DNA of 64,000 bases, from contig JAODUP010000446.1 in assembly GCA_025642065.1 (NCBI GenBank), positions 1-64,000 on the forward strand, read 5' to 3'. Origin of the DNA: Paralvinella palmiformis. Its lineage: Eukaryota; Annelida; Polychaeta; Terebellida; Alvinellidae. A program made the translations under genes and the position numbers. Below, piece after piece: positions 1 to 13,442 of the stretch (position 1 is its first letter; each line of letters starts with the position of its first letter). The notes under the pieces are model-generated. The model made no database searches. It was not told the origin of the DNA and saw nothing but the letters and a program-made list of their open reading frames with translations.

Positions 1-676
1 TACTGAAAGTTTGACTGTTATTGTAGATTTTGATGTATGGTATGTATTTTATAAATGATATACTGGCGTTGTTCGTAACCAATATATTATGGTATGAATC
101 AGAGGAATGTATCCGTTAGACGCGTTTTTGTTAAGCTAAGATAATATTATTCAACCATTTACAATGAAAATTAAATTACAATATTATCTCCTCCCCCAAA
201 TCCCAAGATGCGATAAGAACGAATATTTTCAAAAAAACTATTTTATTACTTTGGCCTAAAGCTTACACCACAAAGAAAATTTAGAGAATAATTCTCTAGT
301 TTATCAATTAAACCATTTCAAAGCTTCAAACCTTTGACACTAATTATCATAAATTCCTTTTCAACTCGACATAATTATACTTTTAATTATGACTTTAAAT
401 TAGTCTAGGAACTTCTATCATTATTATAAACAAGTGTAATTATTTTAACTAATTCATCAAATTAGTATTTAGCATGTTATTTTCTGATTACTATGTCATA
501 TTTAAAGTTTTTTAAATTGTCGTGATATTTTAGATAATTATATTTAGCAAACAAAACTCTCTTTAATTTACATTATCAAATAAATTAATTATATTTATTA
601 ATTTTGCCCCAAAACGTATTACCCCAAACTATAGAGTCTTAATTAATATGTTGGCGAATTAATGTGCAATATAATG

Positions 677-723
<47 letters not shown>

Positions 724-1103
724 CACTCTGCATAAAAAGAAGTTTTTGACAGATTTCTACAGATATAATGTATTGAATAATTCCAGGTTATATCATCACG
801 AACTTGTACTCCCTGAAACATGTACTGTTTTAACATTTACACCATCTATAACATCATCTGTGGCCATTAATATCATGTTTATGTCGTTTTGTTTTGCCGA
901 CATTCAGTGACAGTTTATTTATCTTAAACCAAATGTTTATATTCTTTAGCTGATGATTTAAAATATGTATTATATGTTAGCTTCTAATCAGCTTAAAAAC
1001 ATTTGTATTATCTGTAAAATTTTTCATGTTTTTAAATATGCACCATGTGCATCACGGTATATGACACATTGACTAAAAGGGTGCATATACTATTTTTGAA
1101 TGC

Positions 1104-1137
<34 letters not shown>

Positions 1138-1316
1138 ATTATTATTATTGAACGTAAATAACTAAATCATTAGTTCAAATGTGAAGCATCCTCACTTATT
1201 AAGCCCACCCTTGTTTAATGTCGCTTGAATTAATGGCTGACATATTGACTTTGTTTTGACCTAAACCTCAAGAGCACTTGACTGAAAAGTCAATGTGACA
1301 AATACATGTTTGTGAC

Positions 1317-1408
<92 letters not shown>

Positions 1409-1838
1409 CATATATATATATGAACATTCATCTATAAATATCTATATCCCCTTTAATCTGGGAATGTTTTGATGCTCTAACAGTTGTTTTGCCACACGGT
1501 TGCAGATAAATGGACGGAATTTGATATGTTGGCACTGATTAGATACTCGGGGCCTGACATTTATTTTGGTATAAAGGTATAAGAATATATCTGGGATATT
1601 CTCTAATCTTTTTTTTTGGTCATATTTTGTGAGAAAATTTCGACTCAAGCGAGGCTTATCAACGTAACTCGTTCGACGGACGCCAATAACTAGCCACGAA
1701 CCGTAAAATGCAATAATTTACTTATGAAGAGACTATATGTTGTAAGCTTACAGCCAAGATGAACAATTAATAATTATTTCGGTTAAATGTATATTAAAAA
1801 CCTATTAAAGAGGAGTAGGCTTGTTATTTTTGCACTAT
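1..1838. other. AT-rich intergenic DNA with microsatellites
   Basis: No gene seen. Contains (AT)n at 678-721, (ATT)n at 1107-1150 and (CA)n at 1321-1405. ORFs of 82 and 68 codons are repeat-driven or lack family resemblance. Confidence 0.7.
1321..1428. repeat. (CA)n and short (TA)n microsatellite
   Basis: About 86 bp of CA followed after ACA by TATATATATA. A similar pure CA tract lies at 3246-3305. Confidence 0.97.
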
Positions 1839-2358
1839 TTAAAGGGGCAGTCCACCTTCATTTCAACGAATACAGGTATGTTTACAAATATGATAAACGA
1901 TGTCAAAATGTGAAAACGATCACCTACATATTAAATAATCGAATTCAAGGGGCTGATTAATCGACTTTTAATGGCCTGTGGGCACCGCCATTTTGAAACT
2001 AGACAGAGACCAAAGCTCCTGAATGCTGACGTCACCTGAGCCCAGCAGTTTCACGATTGTTTCGAAAAAGCAGAATCTTCGAAGAAAGCGCGAGGAGAGC
2101 CGTGAACATTAACTGGTGTCTGTGTGAACTGTGTGTACTCCTGGCCCAGGTGACGTCAGAGCATTTGACTTTTCTCTTTCTCACCTTCGAATTTGGCATC
2201 CGGTTCAGCCATAATGGCGGCCCTCGGATAATTTGGTTTATTTCCCTATATCTATGATATCAGGTATATTTCGTGACTATTATTGTGGAATTTTGGGTTA
2301 CTGGTCTAAGCATTGCATATTTAAGAAATACTATCTGAGGGTGAACTGGCCCTTTAAA
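1839..2358. mobile_element. TTAA-flanked MITE with long inverted ends (piggyBac-like)
   Basis: Both ends carry TTAA followed by near-identical inverted termini, AGGGGCAGTCCACC on the left and, reversed, AGGGCCAGTTCACC on the right. TTAA duplication is the hallmark of piggyBac-type transposition. Inner inverted segments also pair: TGACGTCACCTG near 2027 with CAGGTGACGTCA near 2147, and CGCCATTTTG with CATAATGGCGG. The element could fold back over much of its length. No transposase is encoded; the 66-codon ORF at 2057-2257 lies in the loop region and is not supported as a gene. Confidence 0.65.
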
Positions 2359-3242
2359 TACCGCCAGCTAAGCTCTACTTAGTATGGCAAATAGTAGATA
2401 CGCTTAGGAGGCCATGTCACTATTGGCAGTTTTACTCGTTATAAATAATACCAACAGACTCCAAATAAATGGAGTAGATAGTGTTGTAATAGCAAGATAA
2501 ATTAACTTGTACGTTTGTTACACGATTAAAACATGTTTACATTTACAAATCTGATTTTCGTGTAAACAGGGCGTGTAGTCGACTTGATGACGATTAGTAG
2601 AACGAGTCGAGTGTCCGTGATTTTAGGTATATGTCCGTGGTATACGTCAAACGAGGCCGTAAACTGACCTAGTAAATGAGTGTCATTTATGACCCATGGT
2701 AGATATTAGGTCAGTTTTATTTATATATGACATTATGAACAAAGAACAGTTGTTTTATAAATACAGTTCTAACACACACACACATGATAGGCCATGTATT
2801 TAGCTGAGCTGATACGTATTTTGGTTTACATGGATTAGAACGTCCATGTTTTCAGTCGGTTTCTGTTGCTGTCATTTTGTAAACACGATGTTTACGGCAC
2901 GATTTCTTAGCTAGACATAAGTGTGTGTGTTTTAAGCTAAAAATATAACTTCTGTCTGAATCAGTTATCTCATGTCTCAGATTACTATGCTTGTGGGCAA
3001 GACTTATCGTTACAGTATTATCTTCCGAGAACCACTCATCGATCGACTGCTGGCTTACTAGCTTAAAATACCAGCTCGGCGTTGTTTGTTATAGTTTTCT
3101 GCAACCGTAGTTCTTCTGGTTCTCACCAGATGGCGACCGTGAGTTGGGCAATGTCTATTGGTATACTCTAATTGTAGCACTGTCTGTCCGAGTTATCATA
3201 ATTGAACTTGCGTACACAAATATAGGAAGTTAATTGCACTCT

Positions 3243-3308
<66 letters not shown>

Positions 3309-4428
3309 TAATTTCCAATAAATAATAGACTTATAAATAGGAATAACTGTATTAATAGTATATACAAATGCACATTGCCCGTGCCAGACATCTTATCTAT
3401 TTCCACCCAGATTCCTTATTACCCAATGTAAAAAGTTATGTCGTTTTAAACATTTTTGAGTTTATTAGCTTTGTTATGTATAATGTGGAATCTATATTTT
3501 GTCCTCTTATGTGGTCTGGCAAACGACCTATTAAGAACACATATATATAAAATCGACAGTTGAAGCCCAGTAACATAGTGATATTATGCTAGATATCCAC
3601 TTAGTAATTGATATTTTAGAAAGACAACACAAGCTTACCATGAACACAAAAGCCCAATATAAATCTAGCACATAATCCGTCTTAAACCGAGTGAAACTCG
3701 GCTGCACGATATTAATTCCGGCAAAATAACTAAAATAACTAAAATAAACAAATCGCTTGGAGAAGAAAGCGATTGGCTGTCGTATTTTGAATCTGGTTAA
3801 TTTCCTAGTAAGAAATCTCTAAAAATAAACCAATTCTGATTCCCTAGGTAAAACGCCAGTACAAGTTCGTGGGTTTCGCAGAACCTGGCCGCTAAGATGC
3901 TTGTTTGATCAAGCTTTTATTTGGATATCACATTACCGATAGTTTGAGGAATGAAAACAGAATAAAATGACACAAAGCTACTGTATTAGTTGGAATCGAG
4001 AAAGATGTTTTTACTTGCCGTTTCTAGCCAGCCGAATGTAGTCAGAATCTGATGTTTCTCTTCCTGAAAAGATGCAATAAATTGTGTAAAAGCAACATTT
4101 GATTGGAAGTGAAAGTGTTCATTAATTATATTAGACGAACTACCAGGAAGTGATATAATTCATTTTTTGCAGAAACCATCATTTGGAAAATGTTGGATTA
4201 AAATATTTTTAAGCCAAAGATGTTAAAAATAACAACGGCCGCAACGAAAGATGCCAACAACAAGAAGAAAGACATAAACATGAAAACCAACAGCAAAAAC
4301 AACAACACAACAAGTAAATAACAACAGGAAGAACGTTTTCTTGACAATATTGTATAGTTCCATTTATCATAATAAACAATGATAATACTGAAAATTTAAA
4401 GAGACTTATTTACTAGCAGGATAACAAA

Positions 4429-4491
<63 letters not shown>

Positions 4492-4698
4492 ATATATGAA
4501 TATATGTTATTTATTATCAAATTGTGGGACTCTGATATTAGAGGTTTCCAAAATTAGTCAAAATGTTATATATTAAAATCAATTTCAATCAGAGATGTAT
4601 ATTTTTTTCTAGAAATAAAGTTACAATGGTTCAAAAATTAGTTTTGCCAGCATCTCACTTGCCGAAACTTTAATCGAGAATCTTAGGAAAATTTCGGA
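2359..4698. other. Intergenic, nothing recognised
   Basis: Unique-looking AT-rich sequence with (CA)n at 3246-3305 and (AT)n at 4433-4490. The 60-codon ORF at 3368 shows no coding features. Confidence 0.6.
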
Positions 4699-4784
4699 AT
4701 GTGACGTCATCTTTGCCAAACAAAGATCCCAAACACTCCACGTGGCCTTGTTTAACCCGTGTTACGTGTTCCATATTATCAAAC

Positions 4785-5289
4785 GAGAACTTGAATCAGA
4801 TGGAGTCACTACAAGGAACACTGGTCAAACGGTATATAGGAGTTCCTAAGCGCAATCATCACACAGCTATATTAAATGCTCTAGAAATACAGCCATTGCA
4901 AACAGTTACTCGACAACAAAGTATGTCTTTGTTCTCCAGAATCTGTAAAGTAGACTCCCAAATAAAAGACATCTGTTTTTAAACTTTACCTCAATTATTC
5001 CCTTCAAAAAAATTGTTTTTGCAATTTTGGGTTTCCCATTTTTTTCAAATTTACAAGACCATTTAAATCTAGTCAGCACACTAGCCATGACGATGTAGTC
5101 GACATCTTGAATGATCTCATGATAAACGAACATTTTATAAAACAATGGTCAGAGCCGCACATTTTAACTGTAATGATTACTAAGTCATTTTAAGCCTTTT
5201 TGTCGACATTGTCTGATGTATGTTTTATGTACTCGATATGTCATCAATTTCTGGTGGTTTTAATAAAGTATTATTATTATTATTATTAT
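4785..5289 (+). mobile_element. Non-LTR retrotransposon (LINE type B) 3' fragment
   Basis: Encodes NQMESLQGTLVKRYIGVPKR, then NHHTAILNALEI, the C-terminal region after the reverse transcriptase in many LINE ORF2 proteins. The same sequence occurs inverted at 38555-39460. The 3' UTR (5041-5265) is nearly identical between the copies and ends AATAAAG plus (ATT)n. A stop and divergence after KDICF break this copy. Upstream sequence (4699-4785) is not shared, so this is a 5'-truncated insertion. Confidence 0.8.
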
Positions 5290-5585
5290 TTATTAAACAT
5301 AACAATGGTGTTGCATACAATCGTGCAAAGAAACATATATTAAATACCAATGATTAACTGATTATATCCAACATGTAAGTGCCGTCAAAACCCGGATCGA
5401 AACAACAACAACCACCCGAAAATTAAACAAATTAAATGGCTAAAAAGACACACCGAGGGCGACACATCCCTGTATAGACTAGTATAAGCCACATATGGGA
5501 GAGCGCCATGCATCCACCGGGCTCCCGTATACAGGCAAATATCACTTTCATTTAAATTAAGTTATGCGATAGGATGAGGGAAATA

Positions 5586-5861
5586 CTAAATTAAACTTAT
5601 ACCAACACAAACAAATATACACCAATCCAACTCTTGTTGTGGACCGGGGCCGGGTGTCGGCGGCAAAAGTGGCTGCTCTGCGTCCACCTCTGCACTTGCT
5701 GCAGCTAATTCCCCACAATTAATACTGTCTGTGACCTTTTTCGCTAGTGTTTCAAAGCTGTAGAACTTGATATCCCTAAGAATGTCAAAATATTTACTGT
5801 CAACTGGTGAAGACGCTTGTAAACAAGCTGTGGCACTACGTGATGTTTGGCAAAGATGACG
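5586..5861 (-). other. Unrecognised open frame without start codon
   Basis: On the minus strand a 91-codon frame has no ATG: it contains SPVDSKYFDILRDIKFYSFE, TLAKKVTDSINCGELAAASA and a proline run PPTPGPGP before a TAG. Amino-acid composition looks coding. It overlaps one arm of a 24-base inverted repeat. Likely an exon or fragment of a mobile element, but no family is recognised. Confidence 0.3.
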
Positions 5862-5867
5862 TCACAT

Positions 5868-6605
5868 AATAACCCCTAGCGAGTGTAGTACATACTAACA
5901 ATGGAAATATGATTGCTGGTGGCAAGAATTGTTTTGGTAGTACATCTGATAGGGAATGAAATAGTTGTTTGTTACGTTATTTTTACTTCGAAATGCACTA
6001 TAGCTAAAACACAGACCTCATTTGATATTAGTAAATATCAACATGTTACGATAGAATAACTTGTATAATATAATATATAACTTTTTGCTATTTCTACTAT
6101 TGCTGTTACTCTTACTGCTGCTGCTACTACTACTATCACTGTTGCTACTGTTACTGCTGGCATTACTCAAATATATTGTTATATTCAAAATAATCTGTGG
6201 AAGTTTAAGATTTCGGTAGTCAGTGATTTCAGTCAGACCTGAAATATAAAGTCTAAGGACGACTCCACAGAGAAACATCCACAGATAGAGTAACCTATAC
6301 CTCCTGGATGTTCGGAATTATAATACACTAACCACCAAGTTACCGGACAACCCTAAACATATCAACAATGTTTAACATCCGTATATTGGACATACATTTC
6401 TCCATTTCCTAGTACAATTACAGTTTGAGAATTTCAGATAGTTCAGACTATTATAGAACATTACCAGATCGAAAGACCCCCCCTCCCCCCCGCCCCGACA
6501 TCTCCCACGTTATCTTGTTCGCCTTCATCAACTGATTTATTTAGTTTCCGAGGATATGAGAAAGTAGGCCGGTCATTCCTCTGTCAACATTAACGCAGAG
6601 ATTAA
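5868..6605. other. Intergenic, nothing recognised
   Basis: A short (CTG)n-like stretch at 6115-6160 gives a poly-serine ORF on the minus strand, not a gene. A C-rich run lies at 6477-6496. Confidence 0.6.
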
Positions 6606-7039
6606 ACAAATATCTCACTCACTCACTCACTCACTCACTCACTCACTCACTCACTCACTCACTCACTCACTCACTCACTCACTCACTCACTCACTCACTC
6701 ACTCACTCACTCACTCACTCACTCACTCACTCACTCACTCACTCACTCACTCACCACTCACCACCACTCACCACTCACCACTCACCACTCACTCACTCAC
6801 TCACTCACCACCACTCACTCACTCACCACTCACTCACTCACCACTCACCACCACTCACTCACTCACCACTCACTCACCACTCACCACCACTCACTCACTC
6901 ACCACCACCACCACCACCACTCACTCACTCACTCACTCACTCACTCACTCACTCACTCACTCACTCACTCACTCACTCACTCACTCACTCACTCACTCAC
7001 TCACTCACTCACTCACTCACTCACTCACTCACTCACTCA
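6606..7039. repeat. (CACT)n satellite-like tract, about 430 bp
   Basis: Almost uninterrupted tetranucleotide CACT, with an interior block (about 6750-6925) where CCA/ACC trinucleotides alternate with it. The flanks are pure and the centre is degenerate, the usual pattern of an old tract with newer expansions at both ends. Confidence 0.95.
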
Positions 7040-8025
7040 TAATCGAACGCTAAAATAGAGCCTACTCGGTGAATGAGACAAACAAAGCGCATACGGCGAG
7101 TGACAGAATAAAGTGCCATTCTCTCCAGTACTCACCAGACTCATTAACTGTGTGAGATAAAATGAGATGCTAACTTCTATCGGCTGTGAGACATCTTCAA
7201 TCGGCCGTCCATGTCTACTGTAGTTAGCCAATAGGTTCGTTATGAGACGGTTTTCGGCGCTAGCGGAGTAGCAAGCTGAAATGATAGAGATAATACAGGT
7301 ATCAGAAACAGCATCATGATGGTCCACGCTGGTCGTCATCCTCTCTTGGTCGAATAAGTTTCTGCTATTGCGTTCGTCCGATTTAAACCTAGAAACAACA
7401 ATAAGTTACCGGCCATTCTCCGGATTAGTTAACATAGTTTGGATCCAGAGTTAGTTAGAATGAAAGTGTGAGTATTATTTCGATCTTTGCATTTCTAGAT
7501 ACAAATATCCCTTCGAAGATTAAAGTCAGAATATCTTTTAGATTCAATAGAGAAACTTCATCAAAATAAACTCTTATATCGTATTTATAAAGGGATTATA
7601 CGTGGTCAATCATTAAGTTGATCAATATCGACAAATATAGCAGTATTTACAATCAAGGACACCGACCGCTCTCCCGTTATAGATACCAATAATCTAATAA
7701 ATTTAAACTAGGATTAACCTGGCAAGTAGAACTAGATGTTAAATGATATAAATTGTTGATATCAGAGGTTTTTATACTCGAACGACTACATAACAAAGAT
7801 GACTGAACATTAAAAATAATAAAACAGCACAAATATCTAGATACTATATGAATGATTCCGCCGTGTCTTCTAATTGACTCTATATGTAATGAGCAAAAAT
7901 AATGGAATTACGTTAGTACGTATTGATTGATTTGTTTTACTTGATTACAGAGCAGTTTAAATACCCTGAATCAAGTTTAAGGTATTGTTGATCTTGTCTA
8001 TTGGAACATCCGTTTCTCTTATACC
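7040..8025. other. Intergenic, one unsupported ORF
   Basis: A 100-codon minus ORF (7037-7339) starts at the edge of the CACT tract. It has no recognisable domain and no splice support. The rest is featureless. Confidence 0.5.
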
Positions 8026-8216
8026 AATGATGATGGTTGATGTTATACGGCCACTTTTATGAACACGGCAGGCTAAATGGACCGAGCGACCTCCAATGGT
8101 AATGAAGCGAAGTCAAAGATGAAACACCCTTCGGATATGCCCAAGCCGAGATTCGAACTCGGGTGGTAGTGATATGTGGTCCAACGCGCTACCAATTAGA
8201 CAACGGAGGCGCCCTC
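8026..8216 (-). mobile_element. SINE family A, near full length
   Basis: A tRNA-derived SINE. Its head (right end here) reads GGCGCCTCCG, then a box A-like stretch and a box B-like GAGTTCGAATCTCGG. The body has GAAGCGAAGTCAAAGATGAA and GGCCGAGCGACCTCC, read on the plus strand. The tail is ...GGCCGTATAACATCAACCATC. It defines the family repeated through this window. Confidence 0.85.
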
Positions 8217-8639
8217 TTATTCATAGATAAAATTATATCCCAATAATATTATCTTAAATAGGTCACCGCACGCAAGTCCTATTTTTTACAATGATGCTAC
8301 TGATGAATTCCTAAAAATAGATCAAATCCGAGAATACATTGTAAATATCCTCACCATAAGTGTTGTAAGATTGATGAATATTATATGATTATAATAATAA
8401 TAAACACTGTTTAGGTCTAAGTGGAATAAATTACGTTTAATATTTAATTACTTTATTAATAATTATCCGGCTTGAAGCAGAATGTTATTATTATAATTTT
8501 GACATTTATTATTATCTTTACAATATATATTTTTCCAATAATTGTACATCCTACAATACACGTCACGTATGATGTAGATACTTAACTCTAATGATATATT
8601 AATTGATTAGCACTGTTCTACTATTCAGTCATCATTAAC

Positions 8640-8684
<45 letters not shown>

Positions 8685-10472
8685 TGAAGTATTTAGTTTT
8701 AAAAGTATTCCCATACGAATGTATGACAAGTTTCTACAAAATATTCAAATACGAATAATTGACAATTGGTATTCGAATTTATTTGGATACGAATACCGAA
8801 TATAACTGTCCCATCACCGTTCTGTATACATGTTAAAAATGGTAGCATGTATTTGTAGATGCGATATGTATTATGTGAGCAGGGAAATATTCTTTATATA
8901 ATAAACAACACAGATTTTATAATACAATTGAGACAAAACCATACATCTATTGTTGGTACCTGGAGGTGTAATTTAACGTTTTCGTGGATAAAGATACTTG
9001 TCCTATATGGGACATATGTCAGTATCAGTGTCAGGTCAAACAGACTCGAAGCTGACTGAAGATGCTATCGTCAAGAAATTGATTTGTTCATCCCCAGGGC
9101 TCATCCTCAATATACCGTTCGTGAGTGATATCAGAGACAGTCTTTGAAGTTCATCCTATTGTTTGATATCGAGAACAATAAGCTATTATTCCCATTGTTT
9201 AGACATGTTTACTGATAACAAATTGTTTAGAGCCCATTTTCTTGTTAATCATTTTCAATGTGTCTAGTATGACACTTATCAGTAGGAAGCAATTAAGAAT
9301 GTTTAATGAATTATCGGAATTGTGCTACAAATAACAAAATTTTGGTATTTAGATTTTATCAGCTCAGACTTGGATATCAGTTAATATGAGCTCTCTCTCT
9401 CTCTCTCTCTCTCGGTGTGTGTGTGTGTGTGTGTGTGCGTGCGTGTGTGTGTCCCATACACATAAATTTGTCAGTTTACCTTGCGTAAATTCTGTATTTC
9501 TGGTGTTTAGGTTCTATAGAAATATCTATAGACACAAAAGTATAGTTGCCGTTTATATGCAGCACAACCAATATCAGTTAGACCAGAAGTACACACAATC
9601 GTATATATCTTTATATAAGATAATTATCAATTCTTTAAAATTGAGAAAAAGGCTTCAATATCAGATTATTAAGAAGCCATTAAAATAACACCAACAGACA
9701 ATCAAAACACCAAAAAATAAAATGTTATAGATTTTATCATTCCCATTACATTAACTTACAATGAAAACATCAGAAATGATCCACAGCATTCTCACATCAA
9801 TTCAATATTTCGACATATTAAAGGGCCATTTTTACGATGACGACAACGCGTCAGATATGCCACCAACAGAAGCCAAGTAAGTCTTGTAAATAAACAGTGT
9901 TGGGTGGTCATAGATCTCGTTACCACAGAAGTTCCATTTTAACAGTCATTGACTGAGACACCGAAAGGAAAAAGCAACTGTCTAACTGTTAGGAAGGACA
10001 TTCGTGGTACGCTCAGAGCCAGGTCGATTCATTAGACAATAGAGGATGCTGCGGTAGTCACATGACTTAGCGAGATGCCATTTGGTAATAACATCTGAGT
10101 GTTGAAGGCTTGAGAATATGGCGATAAATGTCCGTTAACGATTTCCAATATTCCGATGGCTAGTTGAGGCGGTTTAACAAAGGACACGTGACATATATTT
10201 AATAGTTCAATCGAGTACACACATGTGAAAAAATCAATAGGCCATTATTTATGATACAGTGTTGACAAGCAGTAATATAGACAGGTCAAAGGGGATAATC
10301 CGATCCTTTTTGTTGGTAATCTGTCATATTCTCTTGCGATAAATGTTTTTCCCGATACATTCTATTTCAATTAATATATTTTCCCATCATTTACCACTGC
10401 GCCTTACGTTATTCACACTATAATCAATAAGTCTCACTGAGTACAGTTGTACTACTACTACTACTAGTACTA
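8217..10472. other. Intergenic with microsatellites
   Basis: (AT)n at 8641-8681, (CT)n then (GT)n at 9392-9452. No gene recognised. Confidence 0.6.
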
Positions 10473-10520
10473 ATAATAATAATAATAATGTATATTTAAT
10501 AAAGCGCACTTACTAATTGT
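10473..10520 (-). mobile_element. CR1/L2-like LINE 3' tip fragment
   Basis: TGTATATTTAATAAAGCGC preceded by (AAT)n on the plus strand is the 3' extremity of the LINE seen at 19705-20010 and 54226-55212. Only the last about 40 bases remain. Confidence 0.55.
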
Positions 10521-10779
10521 CATTAATGTATAACACTTAAAGAACGGATATGAAGATATGAATGTAAAGGGCTATAGGTTTTTTTCCTTCTTTATGACGT
10601 GTAAACATCAGATGCAGTTAGAATAATTCCTTTACAAGAAAATATAAAAGGAAGTTAGTCATATATCTAATATCGAATTTTAATATAATTAATCGAGATT
10701 GCTCGCACTCAGATTTTCACTTTGACGAGCATATCCACAGCCACCTCGAACCCCACAACATTAAATCATCCCGGCTGCT

Positions 10780-11035
10780 CCACGCTGTACAAGTGATCTG
10801 GATTGAAAATGGTCATTTGTGTAGCTATCATGTTTCATGGGTTCGAATCTCGACCGTGGTACTATAGGTTTTCATCGCCGAATATGTTTTATATTTAAAA
10901 TTTGTTTAGAATTATTCCCCACGGTGAAGCTATAAATTACAGACCATATACGTCTCCCTGATTTGAGCTAGCCAGGCCACGTAAAAACAAATGCCATTTC
11001 GGCCATTAATAATAATATTAATAATAATAATAATT
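10780..11035 (+). mobile_element. SINE family C copy
   Basis: Contains GGGTTCGAATCTCGACCGTGG (box B-like), TATAAATTACAGACCATATACG, and a tail GCCATTTCGGCCATTAATAA running into an (AAT)n repeat. Same order and sequence as the inverted copy at 29283-29565 and the degraded copy at 23093-23250. Confidence 0.7.
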
Positions 11036-11864
11036 GCTCTATATATTCCAGAATAACAGACACACCTATTCACATTCAAATAAGCCAGATTCTAAAATAA
11101 CATCTTAAATTTGTAAAATCAACAACAAAACTGTAAAATATCAATAATTTGTTTTTACTGTAATCGAACATATATCGAGAAATCTTTACAGTAATTTTCA
11201 AATACATTTTCTAAATAAAGACATATCTTGTGTGATTATTGAATTTGATTGAATTCAGTTGATATTCTCACAATGAAGTAGCTATATTTTGGCAAGCAAG
11301 TTTTAAATGTTTTCTTCTTGTTATTAAGACAAAGACAATTATATTATTACTGTAGGACGTTATCAGTCAAACCGGATACGAGTGTATACTCCATCATTGG
11401 TGGTAGATGTCGGTTCTGGATAGATAATGATCCGGATCGTCCATACACAGCAATAAATAAAGACTTAAGTCATGTTGTTGCCTGAAAGATATATCCGACG
11501 TAATATAGAGATGTCTATATGATGCCATTTAGATAAGATAAGTACACACTCCAGCTTCAAATCATAAAAACAGTTATTATCAGCAAGTGAAATGTGACTC
11601 AAAGTCGAAAGTTTACACGATATTTTCAAAACATTAAATATATCTATAACGAAGTTACAACCGGAAGTAGGTAATATTGATATATTTTGAATGCCAGTCA
11701 ATCAGCCAGCCAACCAATCCGTCCGTCAGTCAGTCAGTCACTCAGCAAACCAGCAAGTCAGTCAGTCAGTCAACCAGATAGCCAACCAAATAGTCAGTCA
11801 GTCAGTCAGTCACTTAATCAGTTAGCAGTTAGTGAGTCCACCAATCAGTGATCCAGCCATCCAA

Positions 11865-11895
<31 letters not shown>

Positions 11896-13410
11896 AATAG
11901 TCAGCAAGACAGCGAGACAGTCAGTCAGTCAACCAGCCAGTCAACCAGTCAGTCAACCAGCACGCGAGCCAGTCGCTCAGTCAGTCATCTTTAGTAATGA
12001 TGACTTGTTTCACCGATTTTCACTACAATAATCCATTATACGGTTATATATAACAAAATATATTATTTTTACTTCCGGGATCAGATCAATTAGCTTGAAA
12101 GGTTTTTATTCAGTAGAAATCGTCAAGAAAATTTCTGATACTGTTTTACCAATATTAATTCGGGATACATAAGCCAGTAGTAGTAGTAACATCGTATAAC
12201 ATCAATCCCGAGTACTCTACAGCTCCACGGAAGGCTTAAGTCAGACCGCGGGTAGGATAAACCCCGGAGTACGCTTTAACACAAATAGATTCTGTTCGTC
12301 AGCTCGTTGGAGTAATACGGTAAAACGTAAAACAGGCGTATATCGTACGACGCATGCGCAGAGTCACTAAACCTATTTACCGTTTGTCAAACTGACATTG
12401 GCCAATCGCCTACACGAACATCATAAAGCAATTTCTTTAAAAGTTATTTCGTGTATTTATTTCCCCTTCCCTTTCTTATCCTTCCTATATCAATATATGT
12501 GGCGGCAATTTTATGGAAGAACTTCAAATCTTCCTAATTATGTCATTTGTCTAAGCACGCGTTGGATCGATTTAGAATCGCTAATCGAATGGGATATTGT
12601 TTCGATAATTGATTCTGATTGAACGTAGCCAAACCCCACAAGTGTCCTTCTGCTGTGGGTAGGTGACGGGAGGGGGGGGGGTTAGTTGTCTGTTAACCTT
12701 TAGTAATTCGTAGCATCCGCTATAATAAATCTCAGCAAAGTAGGCGAAAGTAATGTCAACGTGGGTTTACTTTTTAGATTGTCTGTTTATAAACGGGAGA
12801 TTGGTTGTCATAGACATTAAGTAAACAAATCGGATTTTCTTTACTTGATAGGATTTTCGTTATCGGACTGCCATCCTTCTTCCGGGTCCTATCTCGCTTC
12901 ATTCATTCGATTTACGACGTCTTCTGTGTGAAGGTCGACGTACGTACAGATCTGGAATGTCCATATTAAATGATTTATCCGGATAACATCAGGATAAGAG
13001 ATGATGTTATATAGGGAAGATGAGACAATATGAACATCAGGGAGATAGAAGCTTTATATCAGCGAGTGTATACAACTAAGGACAATACATAAAGTAATAT
13101 TATATTACTGACTTTATATTATCAAAACTTAAGTTCTGTTACACCTCCGATGTCTTCATACCTTAAATAATATATTCATTAATTAGGTCTCAATGATTCG
13201 ACATACGGGTATGTGGATTTGCTTAATAGAGGACGTAGTCACGCGCACACGCGTGTGCGCCCCGACATGCACGGGCTGGAACTTATTAGGAAAAATCGCT
13301 ATTTTGTATTTAGTTACGCCGATGAATTCGCACTCTGTGCCGGTACTATTTTACGCGCGCTATTTTCTATTTACATACATACATCCGCATGCGCGCACAC
13401 AACACACAAT

Positions 13411-13442
<32 letters not shown>

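Larger units (their letters stand above)
4699..5867. repeat. 24-base perfect inverted repeat pair
   Basis: Positions 4699-4722 and 5844-5867 are exact reverse complements (core GTGACGTCATCTTTGCC). They enclose the LINE B fragment and the open frame at 5586-5861. They could be termini of an element or two fragments of the same repeat in opposite orientation; no target duplication is obvious. Confidence 0.5.

Noticed and set aside
662..910. ORF with repeating YI residues
   Set aside because: Driven by the (AT)n tract. The same holds for ORFs at 29939, 42712, 53013, 60532 and 62745 outside the real exon.
6018..6278. Poly-serine ORF
   Set aside because: Translation of an imperfect CTG/CTA repeat; no other support.
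8026..8216. tRNA gene suggested by box A/box B-like sequences
   Set aside because: Same sequence repeated eleven times with a common non-tRNA body and tail; no closed acceptor stem. These are tRNA-derived SINE heads.
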